DNA of 64,000 bases. It comes from Anaeramoeba flamelloides. Lineage: Eukaryota; Metamonada; Anaeramoebidae. A program made the translations under genes and the position numbers. Positions 12,016 to 23,273 of this stretch are shown here, piece by piece (the stretch's first letter is position 1; every line of letters begins with the position of its first letter). The notes below the pieces were generated by a model. That model did not search any database and was not told the origin of the DNA. It was given only the letters and a program-made list of their open reading frames with translations. The stretch is taken from the NCBI GenBank assembly GCA_027625915.1, contig JANTQA010000051.1:4526501-4590500 (forward strand), read 5' to 3'.

Positions 12016-12553
12016 TAAACTATATTCCAAAAATTTGGACATATTTTAAACAGTGGAAAGAATATCAATACTATATTTTAAATTCAATTTGGAAATAATT
12101 TTGATTTTACGAATAATTTCATTTTTTGTCTTTTTTGTTTTGTTTTGTTTTCAGACCTTTTTTGTAGTTACATAATCTTTTTCGTACATCTGGAAATTTT
12201 TTTTTCAATCGTTGATAGAAGGTTAGTGTTGAGTTTGTTAAATTAAAAAATAACATACAATTGGTAGATGTTATCTTAATCATTTGATCGATCAACAATC
12301 GTTGGTGGAATTTCAACAAATTAATCTATACATTTTTTTGTGCAACTTGTTTCATTTAATTGGACACACCTGTTTTTATTTTTGAGTTTTATATTTTTTT
12401 TCTTTTATTTGGATGTTAATGATTACTTATTAAAACATTAATACTGGGTAACTTAAATGTGGTTTTATATTAAGTTTGGAAAAATGCAATAAATTGGGTT
12501 TTTTTTTTACCTATTTTTGATTTTGAGTATATCCAAATTTTTGCAAAGTGGTT
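12016..12553 (+). mobile_element. 530-bp TA-flanked MITE family, copy A
   Basis: One of five copies in the window, with 23038-25192, 28419-28956, 36388-36917 and 37289-37820. The left end reads TAAACTATATTCCAAAAATT, then TGGACA. Conserved interior landmarks are TTTCATTTTTTGTCTTTTTTG, a GATCGATCAAC palindromic core and TGGATGttAATGATTACTTA. The right end, CCAAATTTTTGCAAAGTGG, is the most worn terminus of the family. There is no open frame of note. TA at the ends and the terminal sequence point to Tc1/mariner-type mobilisation. Confidence 0.78.
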
Positions 12554-12595
12554 TCCATTTCTAAATTTTGATTCTTATTGGTATTCTTAATGTAA

Positions 12596-12795
12596 TACAG
12601 TCAGTTTCACTTTTAAGGCAGAAACTTTCAACGAAATCAAAGTCACAAAAAAATCTCATATGAAGGAAAAAATTTGTAATTTTTTTTTTTTACAATTGAT
12701 TTTACTAGAATCCGAATTTTGTGAATAGATTTGAGATTTTTTTTGTGCCTTAAATATCGTTGGGAGTTTATGCCTTAAAAGTGAAACTAAATGTA
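12596..12795. mobile_element. 200-bp near-palindromic MITE, copy 1
   Basis: TA then CAGTCAGTTTCACTTTTAAGGC at the left, with the complementary GCCTTAAAAGTGAAACT at the right. The inverted arms extend about 70 bp inward (AACTTTCAACGAAATC against GATATTTAGG-type sequence). The same element lies at 35427-35624, with a decayed one at 31381-31560. Both good copies share the centre TACAAT..ATTTTACTAGAATC. Confidence 0.8.
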
Positions 12796-14049
12796 AAAAT
12801 ATAAACAATAAATTATCATTAATTTCTTGACACATTATTGTTTAGTTTTTTTATTGTTAATATTGTTTTTAAAATATTTAGAATAAAAATTCAGTTTCCA
12901 AATATTTATATCAACATTATTTGAAATAAAGAATAGTTTTCAATGATAAAATTCAAAGGTTGGAATTTTTGAAATTATAAAATAACTGTTTTTGATATAC
13001 AATAACTTCGAAAAGAAATATTATTCATATAATTCAAATAGTCTTCAGAAAATATTGAGTACTCTTTTAAATTACTCTTCAGGAATATAAATGTATTGTA
13101 TGGAATTTTTTGATTGATTAATAGGTATATTTCTCCAAAATTTCAAAATAAAATCAGATTGTATCTTTCTTTACTTTATTCTTTTTTTATTTTTAAGTTA
13201 ATGATATTTAAAAAATATGATTATGAATATTTGAGTATTATTTCACTTTAATCATTGGAAAATATTCTTTATTTAGAATACTTTTGATATAAATATTGGG
13301 AAAAGGCATTTGAAAACAAATTTGTAAAAAAGTTCATAAATAAAATAATAATAAACATAAATGGGTCAAGAAATTAATGGTAATTTATGGTTTATATTTT
13401 TATTAAATTAAGAATACCAAGAAGAATATAATGGTATAAATCATACTTTGATTTAATATGTTTCACATTCCACATTCCAACTTTGTGTTTTTAGAAAAGT
13501 TATTTTTCTTTTTAGGTTTTTAAAAAAGAAAAAAATTATTTTAAATACACATCTTCTATGATCTATTTTATTGAATTGAGAAATTTTGATTTTAATTGGG
13601 AAAGATAGTCCAGTGAATAGTTGAAATAAATCAAAGAATAAAAGGAAAATTTTAATTACAATAAGCGTTGAAAATATTTAAATATAAAAATTATTATATC
13701 ATTTATTTATTTATTTATTGTGAGTAAGGAATAACAAAAGAAAATTTAATCAAAATTAAAAAAAAAGTAAAATAAGTAAATTAAAAAAAAAATATCATTT
13801 TCAAAGACCAAATTAAAAACTTGACTCTGTTATTAGATTTTCAATAGCGTAAAAAAAGTGCAAAAACTTTGATTTTAGAGAATAAAAAATCGAATAAAAA
13901 AAAACCACCTTTAGGTTTCCGTGATAGTTATTTTTTTCAGAAAAGTATTAAATTTTACAAATAAAACAGAAAAGTTCAAGAGAATCACCATTTAGCTTTC
14001 CAGAATTTACTAGAATATAATAAAATAAAAAAATTACCTTAATTCTTTA

Positions 14050-14165
14050 AATGACGGATAAGTGAGGGTAGGTTTTTTTCGATTTCACAGGTATGACGAT
14101 TTTGTTGATGTCATGAAACGCATTTGCACACGCTTGAGTGACGCGTAAAATTCGTTTCTTTGATA
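14050..14165. other. G+C-rich island with coding-like sequence on both strands
   Basis: This short patch contains CpG-bearing words (ACGCGTCACTCAAGCGTGTG on the minus strand) unlike its surroundings. On the plus strand an acceptor-like TTTCGATTTCACAG precedes a frame reading YDDFVDVMKRICTRLSDA and a TAA. On the minus strand a frame reads RVTQACANAFHDINKIVI and ends at 14047. No partner exon was found for either strand. It may be an exon remnant. Confidence 0.3.
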
Positions 14166-14209
14166 TATATATATATATATATAGATATATATATATATAT
14201 AGATATATG
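14163..14209. repeat. (TA)n microsatellite
   Basis: An almost pure TA run interrupted by two GA units. Similar tracts occur at about 15658-15682, 36362-36389, 37125-37145 and 53250-53271. The tract at 36362-36389 directly abuts a TA-flanked MITE. Confidence 0.9.
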
Positions 14210-15371
14210 ATTTTTTTTTTCGTTTCTAAATTCACCGACTAAAGATTTTATTTATTTCTTTCAGTATATCTCAGAATAATTCATAATTTAAACTAAAAAA
14301 ACAATAAATAAAATTTACAAATATAAAAAATAATGGAAAGGGTCTTTTATTTTATATATTTATTTTTTGCTTCATACCAAAAAAGAAATTAACAAAAAAT
14401 TTTGAATTAAAATTTATTATGATGTAATTAAATTCATTCCAAAAAAAAAATTTTTGATCGATCTAAAAAAAATAAAAGTAAAAAAAACCAAATTAAATAG
14501 ATACGATATTTTATACAATCTCTACACTTTAATTGATTTTTGTAATTTTTTCCTCATTAGTTCGCCAATTTCTATTTTTATGTTAAAGTTAATAAATATT
14601 ATAATAAAATAAATAAATTTAAAAAAGAAACAATATAACAATTCTAAACACAATTTAAATAGTGGAAGAGATATTATTTCTTTTAACCTCACTTTGAAAT
14701 ATTATATCCACTGGATAAACAAAGTAATATAAGTATAAAAAAGTAGAAAGCAGTACTTTTGTAAAACCAAAACAAACGTATAGTCTGAAACCAATTTTGT
14801 AAAAAAATGAATAATAAAAAATGAAATTATTTTATATTATAAAAGATAATAAATCAAAAATCAGGAAATAACTGTTAAGTAATGAGAAATCTGATAATGA
14901 TTAGGTAAAAAAATTTGAGGTAAAACGGTTTTATAGTATCAAAAAAAAAAAAAAAAAAAAAAAAAATAACAATATAATTTTCTTATTAATAAGTTGAAAT
15001 ATAACCCATATGAAGAAAACAAACTCTGATCACATTTTCCAAATTCAAAATTTTGAAAAAAAATTTTTAAGTTAATAATTTTTAATATTTTTTTTGTGAT
15101 CAATAAAAAATTATATTGGGAGAGGTAATCAAAACACAAAATAATTAGGTGAGCTGATCTAATTTGGAATCAGTTTAAAAGTGAAAATTTTTACCACTTT
15201 TCTTCCACAACTAGCAATTTTTTACAAAAAAATATTTGGATTTCTTATTTTTTAAAGAGTTGATAATTTTCAAGAGTTTTAAACCAGAAAACCCACTTTT
15301 ATTGTTTTAGTGTTTTACAGAGAGAAAATCAAACTATTTTCATGATTTTATATGTAAAACCCTATACTTAA

Positions 15372-15395
15372 ATGGGGAATTGTGAATCCCCATTA
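15372..15395. other. Perfect short hairpin
   Basis: AATGGGG, a 10-base spacer, then CCCCATT. It is one of the few G/C-rich stems in this region. No gene context assigns it a function. Confidence 0.5.
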
Positions 15396-16636
15396 TTTTC
15401 CAAGGCTTTGAAGGCAATAACTTCTGAGTTGTATATAATTGTTTTGTTTTGTTTTTCGTTGTTTTTAAGTTTTTTCGTTTGTATTTTTTCAAATCCAAGA
15501 AACGAAAAGTGTGATTTCAAAATAATTCTAGGACTTTTTCAAAAATCAAAAAACGAAAACAACGAATGAAACGAAAAATATATATAAAAAAGTGAAAAAA
15601 CGTGTTTTTATACATCTTTCGAGTTTTTGAAACGGAAACTCGTATTACCTGTGTTATTAATATATATATATATATATATATACTCTATGACATTTTACGA
15701 AACTTATTACTGAATTTAAATTCAAGAAAACCCAAATAAGTATATTATTAATGAGAAACAAAATGTCGACTATCAGTGATAAAATTTAATGATTTATCAC
15801 GATTTACTTTTATTCTTTTATGATATTGATTAGTGGATGATATTTTTATTTCAAAGTTTCAATATCACTATGGCACCCAAAAAATATTTTTCATGAATAC
15901 ATACACAATTAAAATTCTAAAAAAGGGTAAAATATATCTACTTCCTGAAAAACATTTCAAATGAGTAAATATCTAAATTTTCTTTTGAATAAATATCACT
16001 TTTTAGACCAATAATATAATTCTTGGACTTGTGGGAATTTTGATTCATGTGATCTTCTTTAAATTGAACAAATAGAGTTTTTTTTTTTTCAAATTTTTAT
16101 ATTTTTGTAAATCTATTTTTATATGTTACAAATACAAAATTTCGCATTAAAAGATGCAAAAATCCTCATGGTTTACTATTTATATATATACTTTATTTGA
16201 AACTATTCTATAGTGTATTGGGTAAGAGTATATCTGACTATAAATATATATTTATATGAATCTAAAATGGAGAGTTTATTTGTAAGAAATAAATACAATC
16301 AATTTCTAAGTTACTATCTTTTGTTCAAAAATTTCCACAAGTTTTCGAGTCTGAAAAAAGTTTTTTTAATTATCCCAAGCAATAGTAAAAAATCCTAAAT
16401 ATTTACTATTTTTATAACTTTCCTTTAGCGAGAATCATATAAATGTTTTTTTTTGATTAGAGCATTGGATTTCAATTTCAACAAATTCTTAAATTCAAAT
16501 CGACCTTAATAGTTATACAGATTTTTTTTTCTCAAAATTTTTCAAGACACAAAAGCTATCCTCAATTTAAACAAACACTTCTTCAAACCTCAACAAATTA
16601 AAGGGGTTTACAAAAAAGTTTTTTAATTATTTTTAT

Positions 16637-17340
16637 TGAATCGACCTCGATTTTTTTTGTCAATTCTTTAATAATGAACCAATTTTGATATAATTCTATA
16701 ATTGATTTTGTTATCCCAAATACTACTCAAATTATAAGAAGAAAAATGCAAGATCTATCAGCTCTTCAAAATATTATATAAAGGGGGTTTAATTGTTTAA
16801 ATAATCCCATACTACAATCTAAAAAAATATTGAATAATACGTATATATTATTATTAGAGATCTGAAATAATTCTTTTTTATATACTAATTCAATTTCATC
16901 AAGGTAGAATTCATTTTGAGTATTTTAAATGACTAAAATTTTAATTTTTAAATTTATTTGTCAAATTAAAAACTTTTTAAAAATCAAAAGTAATTTTTGA
17001 CAAATAAAAAAATCAAAAGAAACGAAATTTTCAAAGAGAGACAATACAAATGATCTTCAAAACTCAAACCCAACAACAGCTATAACAACACACCTCTTTA
17101 AATATTGCTTTAGTTTTGAAATAGTTCCAAGATAAGAGGATATATTACCTAATGAAGAAACACTAAAAATAGTGTAAAGTTCAGAAGAACATTTTGAGGT
17201 AAAAAAAAACTTTCCATACTTTAATGATCAGAACTTTAAATAGAAGAAACTCACATAAGCATTCTTTTCTTTATAAATATACCAAATTAATTCCAAATAG
17301 ATTAAAAATAAACGGAAAATTTTTAATCGAGGTCGATTCA
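16637..17340. mobile_element. Inverted-repeat-bounded element just upstream of the BET gene
   Basis: TGAATCGACCTCGATT at 16637 is matched by its exact reverse complement AATCGAGGTCGATTCA ending at 17340. The interval is about 0.7 kb with no coding potential. It stops 25 bp before the BET start codon, so it occupies the promoter/leader position. A partial third motif (AAATCGACCTTAATAG) lies near 16499. No second copy is in the window, so mobility is inferred from structure only. Confidence 0.5.
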
Positions 17341-17365
17341 TTTTTCAAAAAAAATACTTGGGAAA

Positions 17366-19216
17366 ATGTTTTCTAAAAACAATAATACAAGCCAACCCCT
17401 TTCTCCTGAAGAATTGTTAATTTTCTTTACAACTCACGAATTAATAATTCCTTTTACACAGTCAATTAGTGAAATAATTGAAACTTTCCCTTCATATACA
17501 ACTGAGATTGATCAACCAATAGATCTGATCACGATCTCAGACAATTTAAAAAGTGGTAAATATAAAACTATATATGATCTTGCAGACGGGTTGAGACTGA
17601 TGTTTCGAAATGCAATGGCGTAAGTTTAGATAAGAGTGTCTTTTCTTTTTGTATAAATTATTTCTCTGTTTTTGGCTTTAAAAAATTAAATCAATAAAAA
17701 ATTCAATTGCTTAATGATCAATTTTTCGTAATAATCAAATAAAAATTTTTCCTTGCTTTTTGGCTTTTATTTTTGGTAACCCAAAAAACCACAAAGATTT
17801 AATTCTCCAGAACTAGAGGTTTATAAAGCAGCAGAAACTTTACTTGGGATCTTGGAAGAAAAAATAAAACCAAAAAAATTGAACTTGAAAGTAATTGAAC
17901 CCAAATCACGCTCTAATCGCCTGTTGGTCCCAAAATTTAAAAAAGTTTCGAATCGTCGGATCACTAGGAGTATTTCGACTCAATTTGGCTTCTCTAGTCA
18001 CCAATTTAAATCAAATTTTAGAACAAACAAATCTGAAGACGAAGAAGATAATGATGAAGATTTTGTTCTCAACAAGAACAGAAAAAGATACAAAAGTAAA
18101 TTATCAAGGGAACAATCTTTTGATCGTAGCAGAAAAAGAAGAAACAAAAAGTCAAAAAGAAAAAGTCGTGATAGGAAAAGGAGACACAGAAAAAGACACA
18201 GACACAGACACACAAAAAAAAATCAAAAATCAAAAACAAACGAAAAATTAAGAGAAGATCGGACTATCAAAAGTGAGGAAAAAGTAAAAGTTCCTCTTCA
18301 TGCGATCAAAAAAGATGTAAAAAAAATTGAAAGAATAGGTATTGATTATAATATCGGAAACAAATCTGATTATGTGTACCAAGCTCACAAATATGCCGAA
18401 GATTTAGCTTTTGATTTATTTTCCATTTTACAGAATATTGATTTTGAAAAACGGGATATAATTCGCCAAAAAGAAAAAAAAAAAATGTCTAATAAGATCC
18501 CACTACTAAAAGAAACAGAACTAAAAAATCAAATAAAGTCATATTACACCAGTAAAGATTATGTTCATAATAATAATTGTCATAAAAAGTATAATAATGA
18601 TAATGTTGATAATACTAATACTAATACTAATATAAATACAGATATCCAAAAACCACCACATCTAATCCAAACAAAGCCAATTCCAGAAAAATTTACAAAA
18701 GAAACAAGTACAAAAGAAAAACAATTAAAACCACAAAAAACCAAAAAAAAAACATTAAGCACATATCCAGTCCTTACATGTGGAAAAATGAGAATCGAAA
18801 AAAATAATAATTATCAACTTGGTCAAGTACCTTTTTATATTTCAGAATCATCTTTTCAAAATAAATTCCATTCAAAGTTGGAAAACGAAATAAAGAATTT
18901 AAAATCAAATGTAGATTTTGTAAAAACAACAGTGGAGCAAGGTAATATATATAATAAAAATCAAATACCAAATTCACCAGAAATTGATCACGATTTAAAA
19001 CTCCATGAAATTGTTAGTTTTGCTCCTGAGATCCCTCAACTTAATTCAGAAGGATTGGGTAAAATTTTTGAAATAATAGTTAACGGTGATCCTTTATTAT
19101 CAGGAAAAAATAATATTAATATCGATCTTGCTTCAATTTCAAATCATTGTTTGAAACAAATTAAAAAATATTTAATAAAATACAAAAAAAATCAAGAAAA
19201 ATTCCAATATGATTGA
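17366..19216 (+). CDS. BET-family protein: single bromodomain plus NET (ET) domain
   Basis: Exons 17366-17619 and 17797-19216 join across a 177 bp intron (GTAAGT...CACAAAG) at the codon GC|A, giving 557 aa. The intron splits the bromodomain (about 20-115). The left part has PF..SI.E..ETFPSYTTEI and QPIDLITISDNLKSGKY, ending LRLMFRNAMA. The right part continues FNSPELEVYKAAETLL, including the acetyl-lysine-binding Asn (AFNSPE). Next comes a very basic region (RKRRNKKSKRKSRDRKRR, HRKRHRHRHTKK) suited to nuclear import and nucleic-acid contact. A low-complexity NTNTNTNINT segment follows. Near the C-terminus (about 488-545) is a NET domain: INkL-like IPQLNSEGLGKIFEIIVNGD and IDLASISNHCLKQIKKYL. 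BET proteins read acetylated histones and recruit transcription factors. One bromodomain plus NET resembles plant GTE proteins rather than the two-bromodomain animal form. The stop is TGA. Confidence 0.85.
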
Positions 19217-19610
19217 AATTTCTGTAAAAATGATCATAAACTCCTTTTCAAAAAATGTGACCCATTAAAATAATAAATTGAAAATTAAAATTTTATTTTA
19301 TTGAGAAGTCTTTTAAAAAAAATCATGAACGACCTTGTACTTAAATATCCTTTCATAAATTTCAGTGTAAAATCTTAGATATCATGATTATTAATTAATG
19401 AAAATAATTTTAAATTTTCACAATTTAAAATGATTATATTAAAGGCTATTTCTTTTCATTTATTTAGAAATATTAATCTAATTATTTTCCAGAGGGGGGG
19501 GGGGGGGGTATACCAATAAAAAAGTGATCAATATTTTATATTTAAAGTTTGAACAAAAGGAAATAAAAAAAAGTACAAAATTTATTTGATTTTTTTTGAT
19601 TGAGTAGTAA
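19217..19610. other. 3' flank of BET gene with a pure G run
   Basis: AATAAT/AATAAATT motifs shortly after the stop (about 19270) are plausible polyadenylation signals. The rest is AT-rich, interrupted by the G run at 19494-19508. Confidence 0.5.
19494..19508. repeat. Uninterrupted run of 15 G
   Basis: A pure G homopolymer in AT-rich DNA, preceded by AGA and followed by TATACC. A shorter G9 run occurs near 49835. Either could be a G-quadruplex-prone site or an assembly artefact. Confidence 0.85.
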
Positions 19611-20646
19611 TAAACTCAATTCCAAAAATTGGGGCACACCTTCAAAATCAATTTAATTCCAAGAAAAGTGATATTTGACTCTTAAATAGAAACATTAGAT
19701 ATTAATAATCAATGTAAATAATTTTAAAGTTAATTATTTATCATTTTTTTTCATTATTTTTTGATTTTTGATTTTCAATAATTTTTTTGATTTTTTTTGT
19801 ATTCTTTTTTTTTTTCAAAACTTTTCGAAAATCTCAAAATCACTTTAAAATGAAATTTAAAAGTTTTCATTCTGATCACAAAAAAAAATTTTTTTTTTTC
19901 TCTCAAAAAGAAAAAAGTTTCTTTTTTTATCGAGAAAAAATTTTTTGAAAAAAAATCATGATATGGGGTGCTAGGACACATGGCCTAAAAACAGACCTTA
20001 TTATTATTAATGAAAGTGTGAATACTGAATGTATTATTAATGATATTATCAAAAAAATAAAATGTAATTCAACTTGCTAATTCAGAATATGGTGAGTTGA
20101 AATGGATTTTTCAAAAGGATGGAGCTTGTCCACATACTTCAAAAAAAAAAACTCAAACTTACTTAAATCGGGGATGTAATGTTCTGGACCCTTGACCCCC
20201 ACAAGATTTAAATCCAATTGGGAATTTATGGATACTAAACTGAAAAATTGTAACAAAAAAACGAAGAAGAATTTTTAAAATTTTCACTAATGTATGAAAT
20301 ACTTTGAGTTGGGAAACCTAAGATAATTAGTAAACTCTATATTTAAAAGGATAGATTTAGTTATCAAAAGACAAGCTGAATCTATTAATAGTTTTTATTA
20401 ATTTTTCTTTCAATAAAAATGGATTTTTTGGTAACCGTGTTCCAAAAATAGGGGTACACTTTTTTTTTATTTTTTCTTTTTTATTTTTCGAATTGAATTT
20501 TAAATTTACTATAAAATATATAAATAGTATTAATTAAATATTTTGGGGTCTTTTATTATTTTAATGTTCAAATATCATGTATTTTGGAGTTTATTTTTAT
20601 TAATGTAATTTTTTTTGTGTGTCCCATTTTTTGGAATTGAGTTTAT
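19611..20646 (+). mobile_element. Tc1/mariner-derived element, copy 1 (degenerate)
   Basis: The ends are inverted: TAAACTCAATTCCAAAAATT at the left and the complement of TAAACTCAATTCCAAAAAAT at the right, with TA at both edges. It is about 1.04 kb. A second copy with very few differences lies at 30226-31239. Only the C-terminal half of a transposase can be read, with frame breaks. A second terminal-like motif (GTTCCAAAAATAGGGGTACA near 20440) lies inside, suggesting the element is itself composite. Confidence 0.85.
19958..20275 (+). pseudogene. Tc1/mariner transposase fragment
   Basis: The frame MIWGARTHGLKTDLIII matches the vMvWG...G motif of Tc1-like transposases. After a frameshift comes LKWIFQKDGACPHTSKKK, which carries the second catalytic Asp (FQ.D..P.H). 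The line then runs RGCNVLDP, a stop, PPQDLNPIGNLW, where the usual third acidic residue (NPIEN) is Gly. The N-terminal DNA-binding half is missing. Multiple stops and the E-to-G change mean it cannot be active. Confidence 0.8.
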
Positions 20647-23037
20647 ATATTTAGGAAGTTAGTCAATGCTCTGAATTTTAGAATTGTTGGACTTGAAGGA
20701 TAACTTAAATATTTTTGATTGGAAAACAAAGAATTTAATATTTTTTTATTTTAAATTTTGTTGGAAAAGGATTTTTGAATTGATAATTAATTTTTTCTTT
20801 AATTGATTTTCCTTTCCTTTTGTAATGAGCATTTAATAATCTTCAAATACTTGACAATAAACAATTATTTGCATTTTTTTTTTAAAAAAAGAAACTGTGA
20901 AATAAGATCAAGAATTGTTGTCGATAAAGGATTAATTTCTTTGTTATTTTTTTATGTCCAAGACGGACTTATCATTATTTCTATTAATATTTCGCTTATT
21001 AAAATATTACAAGCATTTAAAAGCTTAATGTTTTGTTAATTAAAAAAAAATAAAATTAAAACATAAAAAAAATATGTATTACAATTTTTTAAAAAAGTCT
21101 TATGTATTTTTTATAACTTAACTTTCATTGAAAATTTAAATAGAAGATTTTTTGTTAATAATTATCTGTTTTTAAATGAAATTATATATTTTCACATTTT
21201 TTTACAGTCTATTTGTATTTTATGAATAATATTTTTTCCAACTTGTTATTTCTTAAAAAAGGAAAAAAGTATCAAAAAAAAAAAAAAAAAAAAACAAATA
21301 TAAAAGAAAAACTATCAAAAAATAAATTCAAACAAAAATTATTTGTTAAAATATTCTATAAATATAACAAGTTTTAATCATAAGGGTCAAAAAAATTTTT
21401 TTCTCAGGCTAAATTTTCTTTATTTTGGGGAAAAGAATTACAAAAGATAAATACCACTTGATTATTTACCAATACTAGGATACCAAAAGTATGAGTAACT
21501 TGAAAATAAAAACGAAAAATGTAAGGCTAAAAATGATAAAAAGTTTTAATGCAAATCAGATCAAAAAGAAAAAAGAAATTGAAAAAATTAAGAAAATAAC
21601 TCCCCAAATGAATACTCATAATCAATTATCAAATTAAATTGATTCATGTAAAAGTATCGTGGTTGTGATTTTGGAAGTCGTTAATTAACGATAGCATTGA
21701 TTTTTTTTTTTTTTTTTTTTTGATTTTTTACAATTGCTTCTTGATAAACCCATATAAAATTTCTTTTTATTTTTCTTTTTTCCTTTTTCTTTTCCATTTT
21801 TTTATATATTTGTAAAATTTTAAACCCTCAAGAAAAATTTTGTGTTTCTTCACCTTGAATAATCGTAAAACCATAGATTTTAGGAATCAATTACTTTTGA
21901 AGAAATTTATATAAAAATTCATTTAAAAGTGTAATTTATACTTCTTCAATAATAAAAAAAAAACTATTTTTGTTATTTCTTTCTTCTAAAAATCTATTTT
22001 TTATTGATTTTAATTTTATATATGAATTTATAAATATTTTTTTGTAATGAAGAAAGTAAATAATTTATTTTAATAACTTTAATGAAAAAAATATCCCAAG
22101 GAAGGCATTACTACTTTTCAAATACAAAATAAGAAAAATCTCTTTTAGCTTTAAAAAAAATCACGAAGAATTATTAAACACATATCTCTATTTCCAAAAG
22201 TTGTATCGATTAAACTCATTTTCGGTAAAATAGGGTGTATTTTTATTGAATAAATAGAATATATTCTATAAGTTTTTAGCCAATATTCTTCTCAAAAGAT
22301 TTTTAAAGTTTTAGATCTGATCATTTTTTCTCGTTTTGTGAAATTTTTTTTGTCTTATTTGTCTTTTTTACTTTTTTTTTTTTTTCTTTTCAATTTTCTT
22401 TTCTACTTTTGTTTTTATTAAAAAAAAGTCAGTTTGAAAATAAAAATAAAAAATGCTTGAAACTCCAAATAAATATTAAGAAAACTGAGGCTTTCTAATT
22501 TCTTTTTCATTCAAACATTTACAATTTAAAAATTATATTGTGAACAAATTTTAATTTTCTAAAGAAATTGAGAAATATCAAATGAGAATTACAAATATTG
22601 ATATTATACAAAAAATTTTTTTAAAATGTTATTTTTTTGGAAAATTTATAGTTTGGTAATGTATTTCTTTTATGAATATCAACTTCAATCTCAATTTTAT
22701 TCTTTTTCTTATAACTAAACAATATTAAATGAGTCGATTCTTTTAAAAAAATCGTTTATTTCAATTTTGGCTTGAACATTTGCTTGAAATGGTGTTTATT
22801 TTCAATAATTTTTTTTTACAATATTTTTGGATTCTTTAAATGTTTTTTGCAATCATAACATGATTTATAATATTTATAAAGATAAAATATTTTGAAGGAA
22901 TTTCTAAATAATTTATTTTATAAAAAGGGAGTGCAAAAACTTATTTTTTACCAAATTGTAACAATAATAATCTCAAAATAATGATCATTTTAAGGAAAAA
23001 ATTATTTTTTCTAAAGATCTCCTAATATATAGATATA
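20647..23037. other. Gene-free AT-rich stretch
   Basis: No gene is supportable. It contains long T and A runs (about 21700-21722 and 21275-21294). A block at 22828-22940 (GGATTCTTTAAATGTTTTTT and onward, AAAGATAAAATATTTTGAA) reappears at about 53876-53960, so part of it is repeat-derived. Confidence 0.5.
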
Positions 23038-23273
23038 TAAACTAAATTCAAAAAATTTGGACACAGTTTAAACGGTGGAAAGAACATCAATACTCTACTT
23101 TACATTCAATTTGGGAATAATTCTGATTTTACGAACTATTTCATTTTTTGTCTTTTTTGTTTTTGTTTTCATTTCCTTTCTTGCAGTTATGTAATCTGTT
23201 TTTATACATCGGGAAATTTTTTTCGATGGTTGATAGAAGGTTAGTGTTGAGTTTGTTAAATAGAAAAATCACA

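Larger units (their letters stand above)
12796..16636. other. Long gene-free AT-rich stretch
   Basis: Nothing here reads as a complete gene. It contains a small G+C-rich island (14050-14165), a (TA)n tract (14163-14209), a second (TA)n tract (about 15658-15682), a 27-base A run (14941-14966) and a perfect hairpin (15372-15395). A region at 15430-15600 has several CGTTT/AACGA blocks in opposite orientation and may be another worn inverted-repeat element. Confidence 0.5.
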
